64,000 nucleotides of DNA. Origin: Corythucha ciliata (Eukaryota > Arthropoda > Insecta > Hemiptera > Tingidae). Position numbers and translations under genes: made by a program. The notes under the pieces were generated by a model, which saw nothing but the letters and a program-made list of their open reading frames with translations, made no database searches and was not told where the DNA came from. Every line of letters begins with the position of its first letter. The stretch's first letter is position 1. Shown here one piece after another: positions 42,279-54,538 of the stretch. Where the stretch lies: positions 310,001-374,000 of the forward strand of contig CM075943.1 of the NCBI GenBank assembly GCA_038030265.1, read 5' to 3'.

Positions 42279-45200
42279 AACACCTCGCACAGAAAGCAAA
42301 TTTTAAATCGACCTGTACAAACGCCGAATGTTCGCTTTCCGTCATGCAATTGATGCTACGAGCTCAATTTATTCGTGGTGTTAGCGATTCTGACATTCGC
42401 GAAAAACTACTACAACAAGGAGAAATAACACTCGAAAAGACCGTAGAAATCGCTTTGGCCATTGAGGCATCCAAATTAGAAAACAAGGAAATATACGCTT
42501 CAAAATTACATCCAGTTAACAAAATAAAAATCGTCGGACGCTCACACGTACTCAAGAATGCCACGTCAGCCCCAGCCCGGACCCTTCCAACCCGCACATC
42601 TACGTCCTCGAGACATAAACAAAATATTAAATTAGAACAGCTCGGACTCTCCGGCATGTGCTTACACTGCGGAAGGGCCAACCACGAAACAAGAGCGTGC
42701 CGCTCAAAGGAGAAAATACGTTGCGACAAATGCAATAAAAAGGGACATCTTGCTCGCATCTGCATTACAACTTTGTCGAAGTCTAACTCGAAACCCGCAC
42801 GACCTCCAGGAGTGCACAACGTTGCCGCTTCTCCAGCCTCTGACGAAGATTACGCTATTAACCACGTAGAAAACATTTCCTCCCTACACGACGACAAAAT
42901 GTATGCTCAGGTAAAAATTAACGATAAAGTTATTGCATTCGAAATAGACTCTGGTAGCCGTGTATCAATGGTGAGTAAAAATACGTTCCACACCATTTCC
43001 ACGCACTCTGTCTTGGCTCAAACCCCTATTGTTTTCCGAACGTATACAGGGGAAATATTCCAACCGATCGGCGTAGCCACAGTCGACGTCTCCTATAAAG
43101 GAAAAAAACAAAAACTAGAGCTATTCGTCGTGGAAAAAAATTGTTCATCCATACTAGGACGCGACTGGATTCGGAAACTCCACGTAGACCTTCATGACAT
43201 AAAGGCCATCACGAATCCCGCTGAACAAACAAATATAAATATCACTGTTTCCGACATAATAAAACAATATTCTGATGTTTTCCAGGGAGTTGTCGGACAA
43301 GTACCAAATCACACCTGTCGTTTACACCTCCGTCCTGACGCAAAACCAATTTTCATCAAACCTCGACCAGTTCCGTATGCACTACGTGAACGAGTGGACC
43401 ACGAGTTAGAGACACTCGAACAGCAGGGAATCATAACTCGTGTTGAACACTCAGATTGGGGAACACCAATCGTCGTGGTACCAAAAAGTGACTCAACAAT
43501 AAGAATTTGTGCTGATTACAAAGTAACCGTAAATTCACAGCTAATGGACGCTCGCTATCCCATATCCAGGATAGAAGACATTTTTAACAAAATGCGTCAT
43601 GGACTTTATTTCTGTACCCTTGACATTTTCAAAGCGTATTTGCACCTTCCAACAGATGATGAAAGCGCTAAAATTCAAACCATTTCCACCCATCGAGGGA
43701 CATACAAGGTCAACCGCTTATTCTTTGGCATTAAGACGGCGCCGAATGAATTTCACCAATTCATCGACCAATTCATACAAGACCTCGACGGAACAGCGGC
43801 GTACTTCGACGACCTAGTCGTCCAGGGACGAACGCTCGAAGAGTGCAAACATCGCCTCATCCAAGTTCTAAACAAATTACGTCGTTACAATTTACATTTA
43901 AATGAATCTAAATGCAAATTCTTCAAAAAACAGATCCAGTATCTGGGACATACAATCAGTTCTGAGGGACTACAAAAATCCTCTGACAAAATACGAGCGA
44001 TACTCGAAGCGTCACATCCACAAAATGCGGATCAAGTAAAACAATTTCTAGGACTAGTCTTATACTACTCCCGCTTCCTGCCTAACGCTTCTCACGTTCT
44101 ACACCCGCTATACAAACTTCTCAGAAAAGATCAAAATTTTACATGGACAGCTGACTGCGAAAACGCATTTAACACAATCAAAACAGAAATCGCTAGTGAC
44201 AAAGTATTAATTCCATTTCATCCTGACTACCCAATTACACTAGCGACAGATGCAAGTCCTCACGGTCTCGCAGCGGTACTCTCGCATACTTGCCCTGACG
44301 GAAGCGAGAGACCAATAGCCTTTGCGTCGCGCTCACTGTCAAACGCGGAAACCAACTACAGTCAACTAGACAAAGAAGCGACAGCTGTATATTGGGCTTT
44401 TCGAAAATGTTTCGACTACATTTACGGACGGAAATTCAAACTTATCGTGGACAATAAACCAATGATGATGATCTTACACCCACAAAAACAGTTACCGCCG
44501 TTAACTTCATCTCGTATGCTCCGCTACGCCCAGTATCTATCAGGATTTGATTACACCGTTGACTACCGCTCAACCCTTGCCCACACTAACGTTGACTATT
44601 TGTCTCGCAATCCGTTACCTTCATCCGAACATGCTCTCCAACTTGTCGATGATGACTTTACGTGTCACGAAAACACTATTTCTCAGGTTACGTCCACTAC
44701 AATAACATCAAGGGACCTACAGATAGAAACGAGCGTGGACCCCGAATTGTCACTGCTAAAAGAAAAACTCTTGAATGGAACAATATGCGACCCAGAATTA
44801 TCCGCCCATCAAGGTATTCTCTTCAGAGGACAACGCGTAATAATTCCTAAAAAGTTCCAGGCTTACGTTCTCAACGAACTACACGAGACTCACTTGGGAA
44901 TGGTCAAAATGAAAGCGTTGGCTCGCGCAACTTGCTATTGGCGAAACATTGACACCGACATCGAAGCCTTGGTTAGAAGCTGTAGACATTGCTGCTTAAT
45001 TAAAGGTGACCCAGCACATGCGCCACTTCACAAATGGGAACCCCCTGCCACGAACTGGCAACGCATACACATGGACTACGCTGGGCCCTTCTTTAATCAC
45101 CACTTTTTTATAGTTGTTGACGCCCGATCCAAATGGCCTGAAATTTTTGCTTCAAAAGCTGCCCCCACTTCTGCCCAAACTATCCAGTACTTACGTATGA

Positions 45201-45382
45201 TTTTTTCAAGGTTTGGATTACCGGAATCGCTCGTAAGCGACAACGCTTCGATCTTCAAGTCCGAAGAGTTTTCATCTTTCTGCGCCCGCAAATGTACGCC
45301 AGCACTTTATTGCTCCCGGGCATCCAGCCACAAATGGTCAGGCAGAACGCTACTGCCAAATTCTAAAACAAAAACTTCGTAG
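42279..45382 (+). pseudogene. Gag C-terminus, protease, RT, RNase H and integrase N-terminal part
   Basis: The first in-frame Met is at 42344, but homology starts just upstream. Numbering from 42344, zinc knuckles CLHCGRANHETRAC (about 106) and CDKCNKKGHLARIC (about 127) precede retropepsin with DSG (EIDSGSRVS, about 201). RT has the catalytic box YFDD at 487-490 and the thumb YLGHTISSEGL. RNase H has ATDASPHGLAAVL, KEATAVYWAF and VDNKPMMMIL. Integrase has an HHCC region (HETHLGMVKMK) and two core Asp strands (HMDYAGPF, VSDNASIF). A frameshift near 45291 prevents this frame from reaching the catalytic Glu. Confidence 0.92.
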
Positions 45383-46043
45383 CATGCAGGACGATCCCGG
45401 CACGATCACTGACAAGCTCCTCACGCTACTCTTCAAATACCGTGCTACTCCATTAGCGTGCGGCAAGTCACCTGCCGAAATAATGCTCCACCGACGTCTC
45501 CGAACCAAATTGGACATACTTAGACCCGGAGCTGACGATTTTTACAGCAATGAAGCGCCCCAACCACCTTTAAAGACGTACTTCCTCGCTGGTGAAAGGG
45601 TGCAAGCACGTAACTATTCGACAGGTCTCAAATGGAATCTTGGTTTCGTAATCAACCGGCTTGGTCGATTACACTATCTTATTGCTTTAGACAATGGACA
45701 CACCATAAAGCGTCACTTTAATCAATTGCGTGCCACAGATGTGTCACCAGACGCACCGGACATGCATACCCCACCGGACACCAATCGACCCTTTGTATTA
45801 CCAAACTTTTCTGTTCCAGGCTTGTCTTTCCAGCCACGGAAATCAGGTTTCCCACGGCCCTCGACGAGGCCCTCGCTTCGGTCTCCGGAACCGTTGGCAC
45901 CCCCTCCACCTCCTACGGAACCAGAGCCGTCGGCACACCAGTCGCCGCCGGCTGCGACCACGCCTAGCCGCTCGAGCACACTCTCTCCTCCACTTCGACG
46001 CTCCAACCGCGATCGACGACCTGTCGAAAGACTCAACTTATAA
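45292..46043 (+). pseudogene. Integrase C-terminal part of the young Gypsy element
   Basis: The Glu strand (HPATNGQAERYCQ) and following helices are in the frame that continues past 45384 to 46043. They are followed by an SH3-like tail (AGERVQARNYSTGLKWNLG) and a proline-rich end. No chromodomain is visible. The frame returns to the phase of the first gag segment, so the two frameshifts compensate each other overall. Confidence 0.88.
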
Positions 46044-46181
46044 AATTTTTTTTATTGTTCATTTTACTTTTCTTTCATTTTCCTGTTATTTTCACTTTAG
46101 CTTTGTTTCCATCTGCTTAATATTAATTTTTATTGCTTCTTACTTTTCGAATGTTTATTGTTTTCAAACTACAGAGGGAGA

Positions 46182-46339
46182 CTATTATATACCCGATTAT
46201 TAATCCATGGGCATGCGCCACTCGAAACGTATGTACATCTCATTTGCCCCCTCGTTAGTTGGTCATGAGCTTCTTACAAATATACATCTCCCCTCATGAA
46301 GGCGTTTTCTTCCTACTCTATCCTCCCTCATACATAACA
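46182..46339 (+). repeat. 3' LTR of the young Gypsy element
   Basis: Identical to 41467-41624 over 158 bases, followed by CGTA. Confidence 0.92.
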
Positions 46340-46343
46340 CGTA

Positions 46344-47256
46344 CAAGTAAAATTATAATCTCATAGAGATCAGGGCACTTACGGCTCCAAACGTCTTTCA
46401 ATACTTATTCTCACGATCCCCTCGATGTTCCGAGGCACGGTGAAATCTTAATACGGAACTTTTGGGTTTTTGAATTGGCAGAACGACGTAACCGATTCAG
46501 CCTCATATATATTATTATCTTTGGAAGGCTTGTTGAGTTTACCTCAAATTAGTCTTAAATCGGTACAGCTCACCTGCTCACTCATTGCATCTAATCGTAC
46601 AGTGTTCTGGAACAATGTTAGCAATGAAAGCCACGATAACGTATTAATAATAAAATGAAATCGGCTGCTCTGGAAACATGCTTACAGCTTGCCTGAACCC
46701 CCGCGTTTCAAAACCAAGTGCATTACTTAATGAAGTCTTGCTCGCCGATCACTAAACATACGATCAAATTATTCGCCTTAGCAATGCGGATCCATCGACG
46801 AGAGGAGATCAACAATTTCAGAGGAAGTGTCATCAGAAATTCGCTGTTTGTGTTTCACATAAGTTGAGAATAGTAGTCAATTGCTGGAAATACTACATAA
46901 TAATGGAAGAATAATAAACGTTCGGTTGTTGTTGTTATTTTTATCAGCAGGAACGTTATCACTCAATCATTTAAAAACCTTAGATATAACTTCCTTCTCA
47001 GACACCGGGTAGCAGCCACATCGGTTTGACTCGCGAATACTCTTTTTCCACCGACTCAAACGGCTACGCTTATGGTGACGTCACATAACCGTAAACGTTA
47101 AGCATCAGACGGCTATACAATAACTCCCTATTATCGGAAAGACCCGAACCTTTGAAACACGTTCTCAGATAAAGTTGTTTATTGCTTTTTTTAATTTCAA
47201 CAATTTCCCTCTCACGAACTCTCCCAGTTTTTCAAGTAATTGGCTATTTATTTCAC
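46344..47256. other. No recognisable gene
   Basis: No coding motif, RNA gene or terminal repeat was identified. Confidence 0.5.
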
Positions 47257-47715
47257 TCACAGCTTGAATTTGAGTGACAACCAAGCTGAGTCCAGAGCCG
47301 CCTGTTCCCCGAAGAGCCGAGTTGAAACCTTGTCAGCACACCTCTGACAGAACCATCTGATTTTTCCCCGAAATAGGAGAAAATTTCTGAAAGTTCTGAT
47401 CCGAAAAACCAGTACAGGTCTGATGAAAAGTCTTCGCGCCAAAATTGTCACAAATTAAAGTATTTTCGCGAGGTAGAACCGGTTTTACGCATAACGTACA
47501 AATAGACGAAATCGATCCGTCCGCCATTTTTTGATCACTGTTGATAAAGAAAGGCAATCATTTAAGTTCCCAAGAGGATGAGAGGGGCGGAGTTTCAAAG
47601 TAAGAACCGTGTTGCCATAACTACACAAAGGTGAGAGACAGGGTGATTGTTTATCATGAGACGACCTGCCCCCTCCAGTCCGCTGTGAGCAATCCAGGTT
47701 TAATACATATATCGC
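47257..47715 (-). pseudogene. LINE 5' end with PHD-like zinc finger (ORF1 fragment)
   Basis: The minus-strand frame from 47557 encodes ICTLCVKPVLPRENTLIC, then FHQTCTGF. After a frameshift, IRWFCQRCADK follows in the frame ending 47257. The spacing of Cys/His pairs fits a PHD finger as found at the N-terminus of ORF1 or leader ORFs of some animal LINEs; a host PHD gene is less likely because the rest of a gene is missing. Upstream sequence (47560-47715) recurs at 36180-36350 and is probably the LINE 5' untranslated leader. Confidence 0.6.
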
Positions 47716-49599
47716 GTTGTACTTCCTTTGGCAAGTTTATCTTTCGAGTATATGATTACGCTTCGGAAATAATATCGAAACCCAGAATCACCATGTGCTA
47801 ACATAGTGCTCATAATGTGTAACCACAGCGCTCATAGTGGAAGTTTTTATTGCTGTTGAGTTCTTTCAATATTTTGGTGGGAGAGAACAAATCGATCTAT
47901 AGAGTCCGTCTGAGCGTGGACAGTCTATATAAAAACATTTCACACTTCCCCTGTTCTATACTGTGAGATTTCCGTATGGAATTATTTTTATTTCTCTATC
48001 AAGCTGGACAATTCCTTATTCCACAATAATCACTTCGCTCTTCAAAACTTGTCAGCCCAAAATTCCCGGGGTTTTTACGAAGATTTATTAACACAAACGA
48101 GGTTTGCCGCAGGTCTTAAGAGAGGCCCACACATCGAGTTCGGCATCACGCTCGCTGGGCTAACGGAAATAGATGGCTATGAATCACAAGGGGGAAGGGG
48201 GAATTTCCTGGGGCGGTGGTAACAACTGTGGGATGTTCGATTGTTCGCAGGATATTTTGTGGGAGCGTTGGCGGAAGTCCTCTCTGATGAAAGCTTCTGC
48301 GGTGGTGTTGTGTCGTTGCTGAGAAAACTTTCCTTTCGACCTTCTTTATTTTACGTATATAGTTGCTAGTTTAGTGGATCACATCGTTATCATTTAAAGA
48401 ATGAAGGTTTGAGTTTCGGGCACTCAGAGGTGTAAAAAATGTGCATTGAAATTTTTGTTTACTCTCTGGGTGAAATCCTAGATAATTAAATACATACGCA
48501 TCCCCTCCGGCTAAATTATAACTCCCCCCCCCCACCCACCCAATGGTTGGTTCCAGATAAACCGTAGCCCGAGGCGGTGTATTCAAGTGTCTCCCTTTGT
48601 TCTCGGTATTTTTTTTCTCACACTACTTGCTCTCTGATTGAACAATAAAACGATTAATTTGATCAATCATTCAACGTATGATGAAATGCCCAACTGGAAA
48701 TCAGGTGAAACAATGCTGGGGAAATACGAGGTTTTACAGTGAAAGAAACATTCATGCATCAAAGCTGTCGTATTGTATTGAAGTATTGACACATTAATTT
48801 CTGTTTTTTTCCCCCCCTCAATAATTCCGTCTCTGTATAGAGATGAGCCATCCACGGAAAATCCTATTTCACACTATTATCACTCTTCCATTTTTCTCAT
48901 TTTCACGTGTTATTCATGCCGTGCGACAATTTATGCTGCGTTTGATGTTGACGCCCCCTGGGGGGAAGGGGAGGGAGTATAAAACACCGTTTGACGCCTT
49001 CGGATATAGGCATATTGCATAGCATAGTCCCTAAAATCGTTAAAATTACCGCCTGATCGGATATATTTATAAGGTTAAATTGAGGAGAGAGAGAGAATGT
49101 GTGAGCGGGTGAGTGAGAAAGAAAGAGTGAATCTAGGAGGTAATTTAATCTCCCTTTTTATGACGGTGAAACGGAGTCCCGGGCTTATCTCTTACCATAA
49201 AACTTCCAGGTTCCACTTTTAATATCGCTATTTTTTCTATGAAAGTAGCTTCGAATCGATCTGTTCTGTTTATTCATACTTACATCCTGCATCTAACTGG
49301 CACAAAGTCCCTCAAGTTTAATAATGTAGGACTTTCCTCCCCCCCCCCACCATAATAATTTCGACCGCGCTCAATACAGCAGCCTAGCAGGCCCTAGACA
49401 ATTTATTGCCGTCTCGATGGGCCCGAACACGTATTTACAATCCCCCTAGACGAGTTCAGAGCCGTACGGGGGGCTTGCAGCTAAAAGCCGTGGCCCGTCG
49501 GAACTGCTACAATCCCGCTACGAGTTCAATCTTGTAATTTTGTGGAAATTAAGACCCAAAATTTTCTATTTCGTTCGAGAATGAGAGAAAATGGAGAAA
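47716..49599. other. No recognisable gene
   Basis: Contains C runs (48525-48535, 48810-48817, 49338-49347) and GA-rich strings (49083-49130) but no supported coding region or RNA gene. Confidence 0.5.
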
Positions 49600-50177
49600 A
49601 ATAGCTAATTACGGCTAAAGTGAAAAAATTATTATAGTTGAACCAAGCTCTGATGGATTTTTTTAACAAAATTTCAAGCTGTAAAATGTACCTAATCATA
49701 TGTAAAACAAATTGGTTTTATTGATTTTTAGGTTCCATTAGAATGTGGTTAAACTATGATTTGCCGCTAAAATCGGGAAAAATTGCTAATTAACCGATCA
49801 AAGTGAGAAGAAGCACTGACGTGTGGACAATACGATGATCCGCGGTTAAAGTTGAGGAAACGCCAATTCGTGGCTTCTAATAGGCCAATAGCTCCGTGGC
49901 TGCAGAAAGCTAACAAAATCGCAAATTCGTGACAAAATGGGGGAAAAGCGGTAATTCGCGGTGAAAATAGGGGAAAATCTCTTATTAGCGGCTAAAATAA
50001 GGAAAAACACAAATTCACGGCAAAAATAGAGAAAAATCGCTAATTCGCGTATAAAAAGGAGACAACCCGCTAATTCACTGATAAAATTAAGAAGAAGCGG
50101 TGAAGTGTGAAAAAAAAAAAACATAATTCGCGATCAAAATGGAGACAAAGCCAATTCGCGGCTCCTGCCAATCCAAA
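49600..50177 (-). repeat. Degenerate ~30-bp repeat block, minus polarity
   Basis: Monomers such as CGCTAATTCGCGTATAAAA recur up to the abrupt start of the Copia element at about 50178. About 49660-49740 is non-repeat. Confidence 0.72.
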
Positions 50178-50182
50178 TCCGC

Positions 50183-51523
50183 GGATGTGTTGAAAGAGAG
50201 CATCGCACGGTAGTAGAAATGGCTCGAGCTACCATGCACTCTCACGAAGGAATTATTCCTCAAAAACTTTGGGCTGAAATGGTGAATACGGCAACATGTA
50301 TCTTAAGCATTAGTGGACCCACCTCAGTAGAGGGTAAATCACCGTTCGAATTATTTCATAAAAAACATCCAAGTTTGAAGCATCTAAGAATAATTGGATC
50401 GACTTGTTTCTATCACGTTCCTAATGAAAATCGAAAGAAAATGGAAAGGAAGTCTTGTAAGGGTATTTTGGTCGGATACGACGGTTGGGACGGATATAGG
50501 ATATGGAACAAAGAAAACAATCAGTTAATTCGGTCTCGCGACGTCAAGTTTGACGAGGAAAGTCTCTTTCAAAAAATTGAATTTAAAAAGACAAGTTCGA
50601 AGCTCGAATCCACTCAAACAGATGTCTCGATCCCGACTAACAACCAAGTTGACGAAAACGTCGTCGTCCAGCCTCCAGACAACCAGATTGATTTTAACCT
50701 CGATCAGCCTTCAGATATTCTCGATGAAGACAGAACATCTGTTGTAACAGAGGAGAATATTTCCGTCGACAGAGAAAATTACTCGAAAAATTGTCTGAGA
50801 GATAGAAGCAAAATCAGAATTCCTTCACGATTCGGAGACTATATCATGAATACTCAAACTGTTTTCTCAATTCAAGAGCCTCGTGATTACGAAGAAGCTA
50901 TACGAGCTGAAGATCGATTGCACTGGATTGACGCAATGAAGAAAGAAATGAATTCTCTGGCAGAGAATAAGACGTGGGATCTAGAAAGTCTGCCGACAAA
51001 CAAAAAAGCCATTCCCTGCAAGTGGGTTTTCAAGATTAAAGCAAATCCAGATGGAAGCGTTGAAAAGTATAAAGCAAGACTCGCCGCAAAAGGTTTTTCT
51101 CAGAGGAAAGGAGAAGACTACGATCAAGTGTTTAGTCCAGTCGCTAAATTATCGACCGTTCGTACCATTCTCAGCGTCGCAACAAGTGAAGATCTATATC
51201 TCACACAATTCGACGTGTCGACAGCGTTTCTTTATGGAAACTTAGATGAAGACATCTATATGCGACAGCCGGAAGGGTTCGACGATGGGACGAAAAGAGT
51301 GTGTCACTTGAAAAAGAGTCTTTACGGCTTGAAACATGCTCCAAGGTGCTGGAACAAGAGATTTGTTGACTACCTCAAGAGTCTAAACTTCAAGCCTAGC
51401 AACGAAGACCACTGTTTGTTTGTTCGTAAGACTGGTGAACGAACGATTTTTGTCGCTCTTTACGTCAATGACGGACTCGTTGCTGCTACAAACGAGGAAG
51501 AAGCAGCAAAATTCATCGAATAA
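50183..51523 (+). pseudogene. Copia integrase C-terminus and RT
   Basis: An upstream continuation from about 50183 supplies the integrase Glu strand; the first Met is at 50219. The integrase C-terminal GAG-binding-like region has STCFYHVPNENRKKM and KGILVGYDGWDGYRIW. RVT_2 follows with WIDAMKKEMNSL, CKWVFKIK, YKARLAAKGFSQ, QFDVSTAFLYGNLDEDIYM and SLYGLKHAPRCW. The catalytic box reads YVND at residues 415-418 instead of YVDD, one catalytic Asp replaced by Asn. A TAA at 51521-51523 interrupts RT, and the same frame continues with FKITIKEASYYLGLEI. Confidence 0.88.
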
Positions 51524-52312
51524 ATCAAAAAGGAGTTCAAAATAACGATTAAAGAAGCAAGCTATTACCTGGGACTGGAGATAGAAAGGCATTCTCATGG
51601 AATAAAAGTCAGTCAAAAAGCTTATACGACCAAACTTTTACAAAAATACGGAATGGATGAATGTAGACCAGTAAAAACTCCTATGCTCCGCGATGGAGCT
51701 GATCACGATGAAAAATGAAGAAAAAGGGAAAACTGAAGATTTCCCCTATCGTCAAATCGTCGGGGCTTTCATCTACCTGATGGTGCGCTCAAGGCCTGGC
51801 ATGCTGTGGGCACTGTGAGTCAAAAGCTCGACAATTATACCTGGCAAGACTGCGTCAAAGTAAAGAGAATCCTACGCTACTTGAAAGGAACGACAGATTT
51901 CGGCATTTTCTACGAGTCAAGCGGTGGATCTCTAGAATGTTTCAGCGACGCTGATGACGCGGGAGACAAGAGGACTGGAAGGTCAACAACAGGCGTCGTT
52001 TGTCTCTACGCAGGAGGAGCTATATCGTGGATTAGCCAACGTCAACCGTCTGTAGCTATTTCAACGACGGAAGCAGAGATAGTCGCTGCAAGTGAAGCTG
52101 CAAAGGAGTCAGTATGGCTCAAACGACTGCTCAAGTTTTTAACAAATCGAGACTGGATGCCTGCTATTCAAGTCGACAATCAGGCAGCAATTCGTCTAGC
52201 GCAAAATCTTGAATTTCACAAGCGAACAAAGCATATACACGTTCGACACTTTTACGTAAGGGAGCTCGTCATGACTGAAGTCGACACAGAATTTCAAGTC
52301 GCTGATCTCTGA
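51524..52312 (+). pseudogene. Copia RT C-terminus and RNase H
   Basis: After the TAA the same frame runs to 51717. A frameshift leads to FPYRQIVGAFIYLMVRSRP, and another to the RNase H frame 51806-52312. RNase H carries SDADDAGDKRTGRST, ISTTEAEIVAASEAAKE, DNQAAIRLA and KRTKHIHVRHFYVRE, the usual Copia C-terminal motifs. It ends at the normal place, so only LTR-adjacent sequence is lacking. Confidence 0.87.
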
Positions 52313-52899
52313 AGTCGGTAATCTGAATCCGAAAATCAAATTTCCGGGCCCCTACGCTACAATCGTATCAAAAAATATTCTACTTTTCACTTGTTTGCTA
52401 TTTTGGTCAAGTTTCCGTTTTGTAAGGTTGTGCTGAATTCGAATGTCGTTTTCAAGACCGTATCACACCTCCATTTCGACCGTTCGGACCATCAGCTACC
52501 CAAGATACCTACTTGGTCCTCGTCTCATCAGCTGCATGATGCCGGACTTCTAGCAGGCCGGGTCTTTGGCCCATAGGACCAAATAGCTGCTCTTTCTGCC
52601 TGAGGTTCTGAGTTCGAAACGGAGACTGGACCGTAACCTCAGTGCAATTTTCATAGTTTGCTTTCAGGGTACCATTCCCCTCTGAACATCACGATTTTCG
52701 GTAATACGGGCTATGTTTTAGGGCGTTACTGACAACTAATTTAAAACATTGACGGGTCATTAGAAAGCTTATTTGATCCGCAAGTTTTTTTGATAATAAC
52801 TTGCAGATCCGAAGCGCAAATCTAGTGGGAGGGGGACATTTTAAAAAAACCGATCGAAAAAAATAGGTACCAAAGTGAAACACGTTTTGCAAACTTCAT

Positions 52900-53345
52900 A
52901 CACTCGTTCCCACAATCGTCTACAACAGCCAGGCGGCTCTTAAAGCCCTAGGCTCAAGTGTCGTGAATTCGAAGCTAGTTTGGGGATGTCTTGAAGCCCT
53001 CAGGCCTCTGTGGCAACGGCAAACAGCCTAACTTTGATGTGGGTGCCGGGTCACAAGGGGTTTGAGGGGAATAAAATGGCTGATCAACTCGCGAAGAGAG
53101 GATCAGAGATGCCTTTCGTGGGCCCGGAGCCAAGTCTTGGGGTCACGAAGTCCTTCACGAAGAGGCAGGTGCAGGCGTGGTTGGACGAGAGGCATCGTGA
53201 ACACTGGGTTAGACAACCAGTCTCAGGCAGGCCAAGCTCTTTGTCACACTAAAAGGACGATCGGAGAAGGGCCTGATCTCTCTGAGCCGAGGAGACCTTA
53301 GGATCTTGGTGGGACTGCTAACAAGACATTGTGCCCTTTTCGTTA
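52900..53345 (+). pseudogene. LINE RNase H domain fragment
   Basis: Frames read YNSQAALKALGSSVVNSKLV, then MWVPGHKGFEGNKMADQLAK with GPEPSLG (53010-53252). Another frame then gives GLISLSRGDLRILVGLLT (about 53230-53330). This is the cellular-type RNase H found at the C-terminus of some LINE ORF2 proteins, followed by its usual trailing helices. Several frameshifts; N-terminal strands and RT are absent. Confidence 0.75.
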
Positions 53346-53829
53346 CTTGGCGAGTAGCGAGTATCCATACACACTACTAGGAGTTCGGCGAGTAGCGGCT
53401 AGGAACATAGCGCATGTGTGTGCCCAGCTTAAAAAGAATACTTTTTGTATTTTTCCTTCTAAAAGCACTCTCACTTTATCACAAATCCCCCCCCCCCTGG
53501 ATGTTAACAAAAATCATCTCCCCCCCCCCTGGCTGCGTCAATTGGAGGCAAGTCGCCTCCAACCCCCTCCTGATTGACGCCACTGATAGTGATGAGCAAG
53601 AATGGTCTTATGGTTCTTGCAGTCTCGCATGTCTCTTGCAACAAGACCAAGACTTACCCTGACAGGCTCGAAAATCTGGGCTGCCCTGGGACTGGAAAGC
53701 GTATCGCGAGACTCGCAAACGACTGGTGAGGGAGAGGCGACCTGAAAAAGAATCACTTAAGTAAAATGCTGGCTGAGTCATCCAATGTCCACAGCACGGC
53801 CTGGACAGCTACACATTCAGCGCCGTCGC

Positions 53830-54440
53830 GCGCAAAAACACCTCTGGAATAGACGGTGTCACTGGGAGGGTTATACTTTCTTCAGCTGAATTTATTGCTG
53901 GCCCACTATCGGAAGCATTCAACAAGTGCATAGCTCAAAGGATACTATCCATCAAAAGTGGTGCCTGTTTTTAAAAAGGCGGTCTCACAAGGAACTCAAT
54001 AACTACAGGCCCGTATCACTTCAGCCGGTGCTCTCCAAAGTATTCGAAAGCGTTAAATACGACCGTTTGCTTAAATAGATAAATAAACATTCCATGATAA
54101 GAGCAGCGCAGTTCGGGTTCAGGCCGAAACTCTCCACTATGGATGTTATAAATAGCGTGTAATCCAAAGTTTTCACGGCCCTGAATAAGTGTTCAACCGT
54201 GGCTGGCGTTTTCTATGACTTCAGCAAAGCTTTCGAATGCGTTCAGTGCGATTTGCTGCTGGAGAAGCTATAGAGGCTTTGGGAATAAATGGTCCAGCGA
54301 AGAGTCTGACGCTGAAGTCGTATCTCTCCGAGAGAGAACAGCGTGTTTGGTTAGCGTCATCGAAAAATTGCCGCAACGTGATGTCCTCGATTCTTTCTAA
54401 CAATAATGGAGTGCCCGTATTGGGACAAACAGTTCTCTAG
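53830..54440 (+). pseudogene. LINE RT fragment, plus strand
   Basis: In mixed frames the plus strand reads a SGIDGVTGRVI-type start, VVPVFKK, NYRPVSLQPVLSKVFES, QFGFRPKLSTMDVINSV, GVFYDFSKAFECVQCDLLLE and a GVPVLG-like box before breaking off. Many stops. It may belong with the RNase H piece at 52900, but their order is not that of one element. Confidence 0.72.
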
Positions 54441-54538
54441 CCCCTCAAACAGAGATGGGACTGATTAGGTTGTAAAATAAGCAACGAGGATAAAAGCCAG
54501 CATCTGGTCTGCGCCCCAGTGATTATGAGTGATCATTC

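Larger units (their letters stand above)
41467..46339 (+). mobile_element. Young Ty3/Gypsy LTR retrotransposon with identical LTRs
   Basis: The 158-base LTRs at 41467-41624 and 46182-46339 read identically, implying recent insertion. CGTA flanks both sides (41463-41466 and 46340-46343); the exact LTR edge is ambiguous by a base or two. The LTR is followed by GTTGGCGACGAGGATC, probably the primer-binding region. A purine tract AGAGGGAGA precedes the 3' LTR. It carries full gag and pol with two frameshifts. Confidence 0.94.
50178..52313 (+). mobile_element. Ty1/Copia retrotransposon, 5'-truncated
   Basis: The element starts inside integrase at the conserved GCVERE string (about 50183) and continues through RT and RNase H in the Copia order. 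Gag, protease, the integrase zinc region and both core aspartates are absent, and no LTR was identified after 52313. The left junction abuts ~30-bp repeats. Confidence 0.85.

Noticed and set aside
42272..42280. Programmed frameshift in gag of the young Gypsy element
   Set aside because: The break lies in the middle of the capsid-like region before the zinc knuckles, and there is no canonical slippery heptamer in phase.
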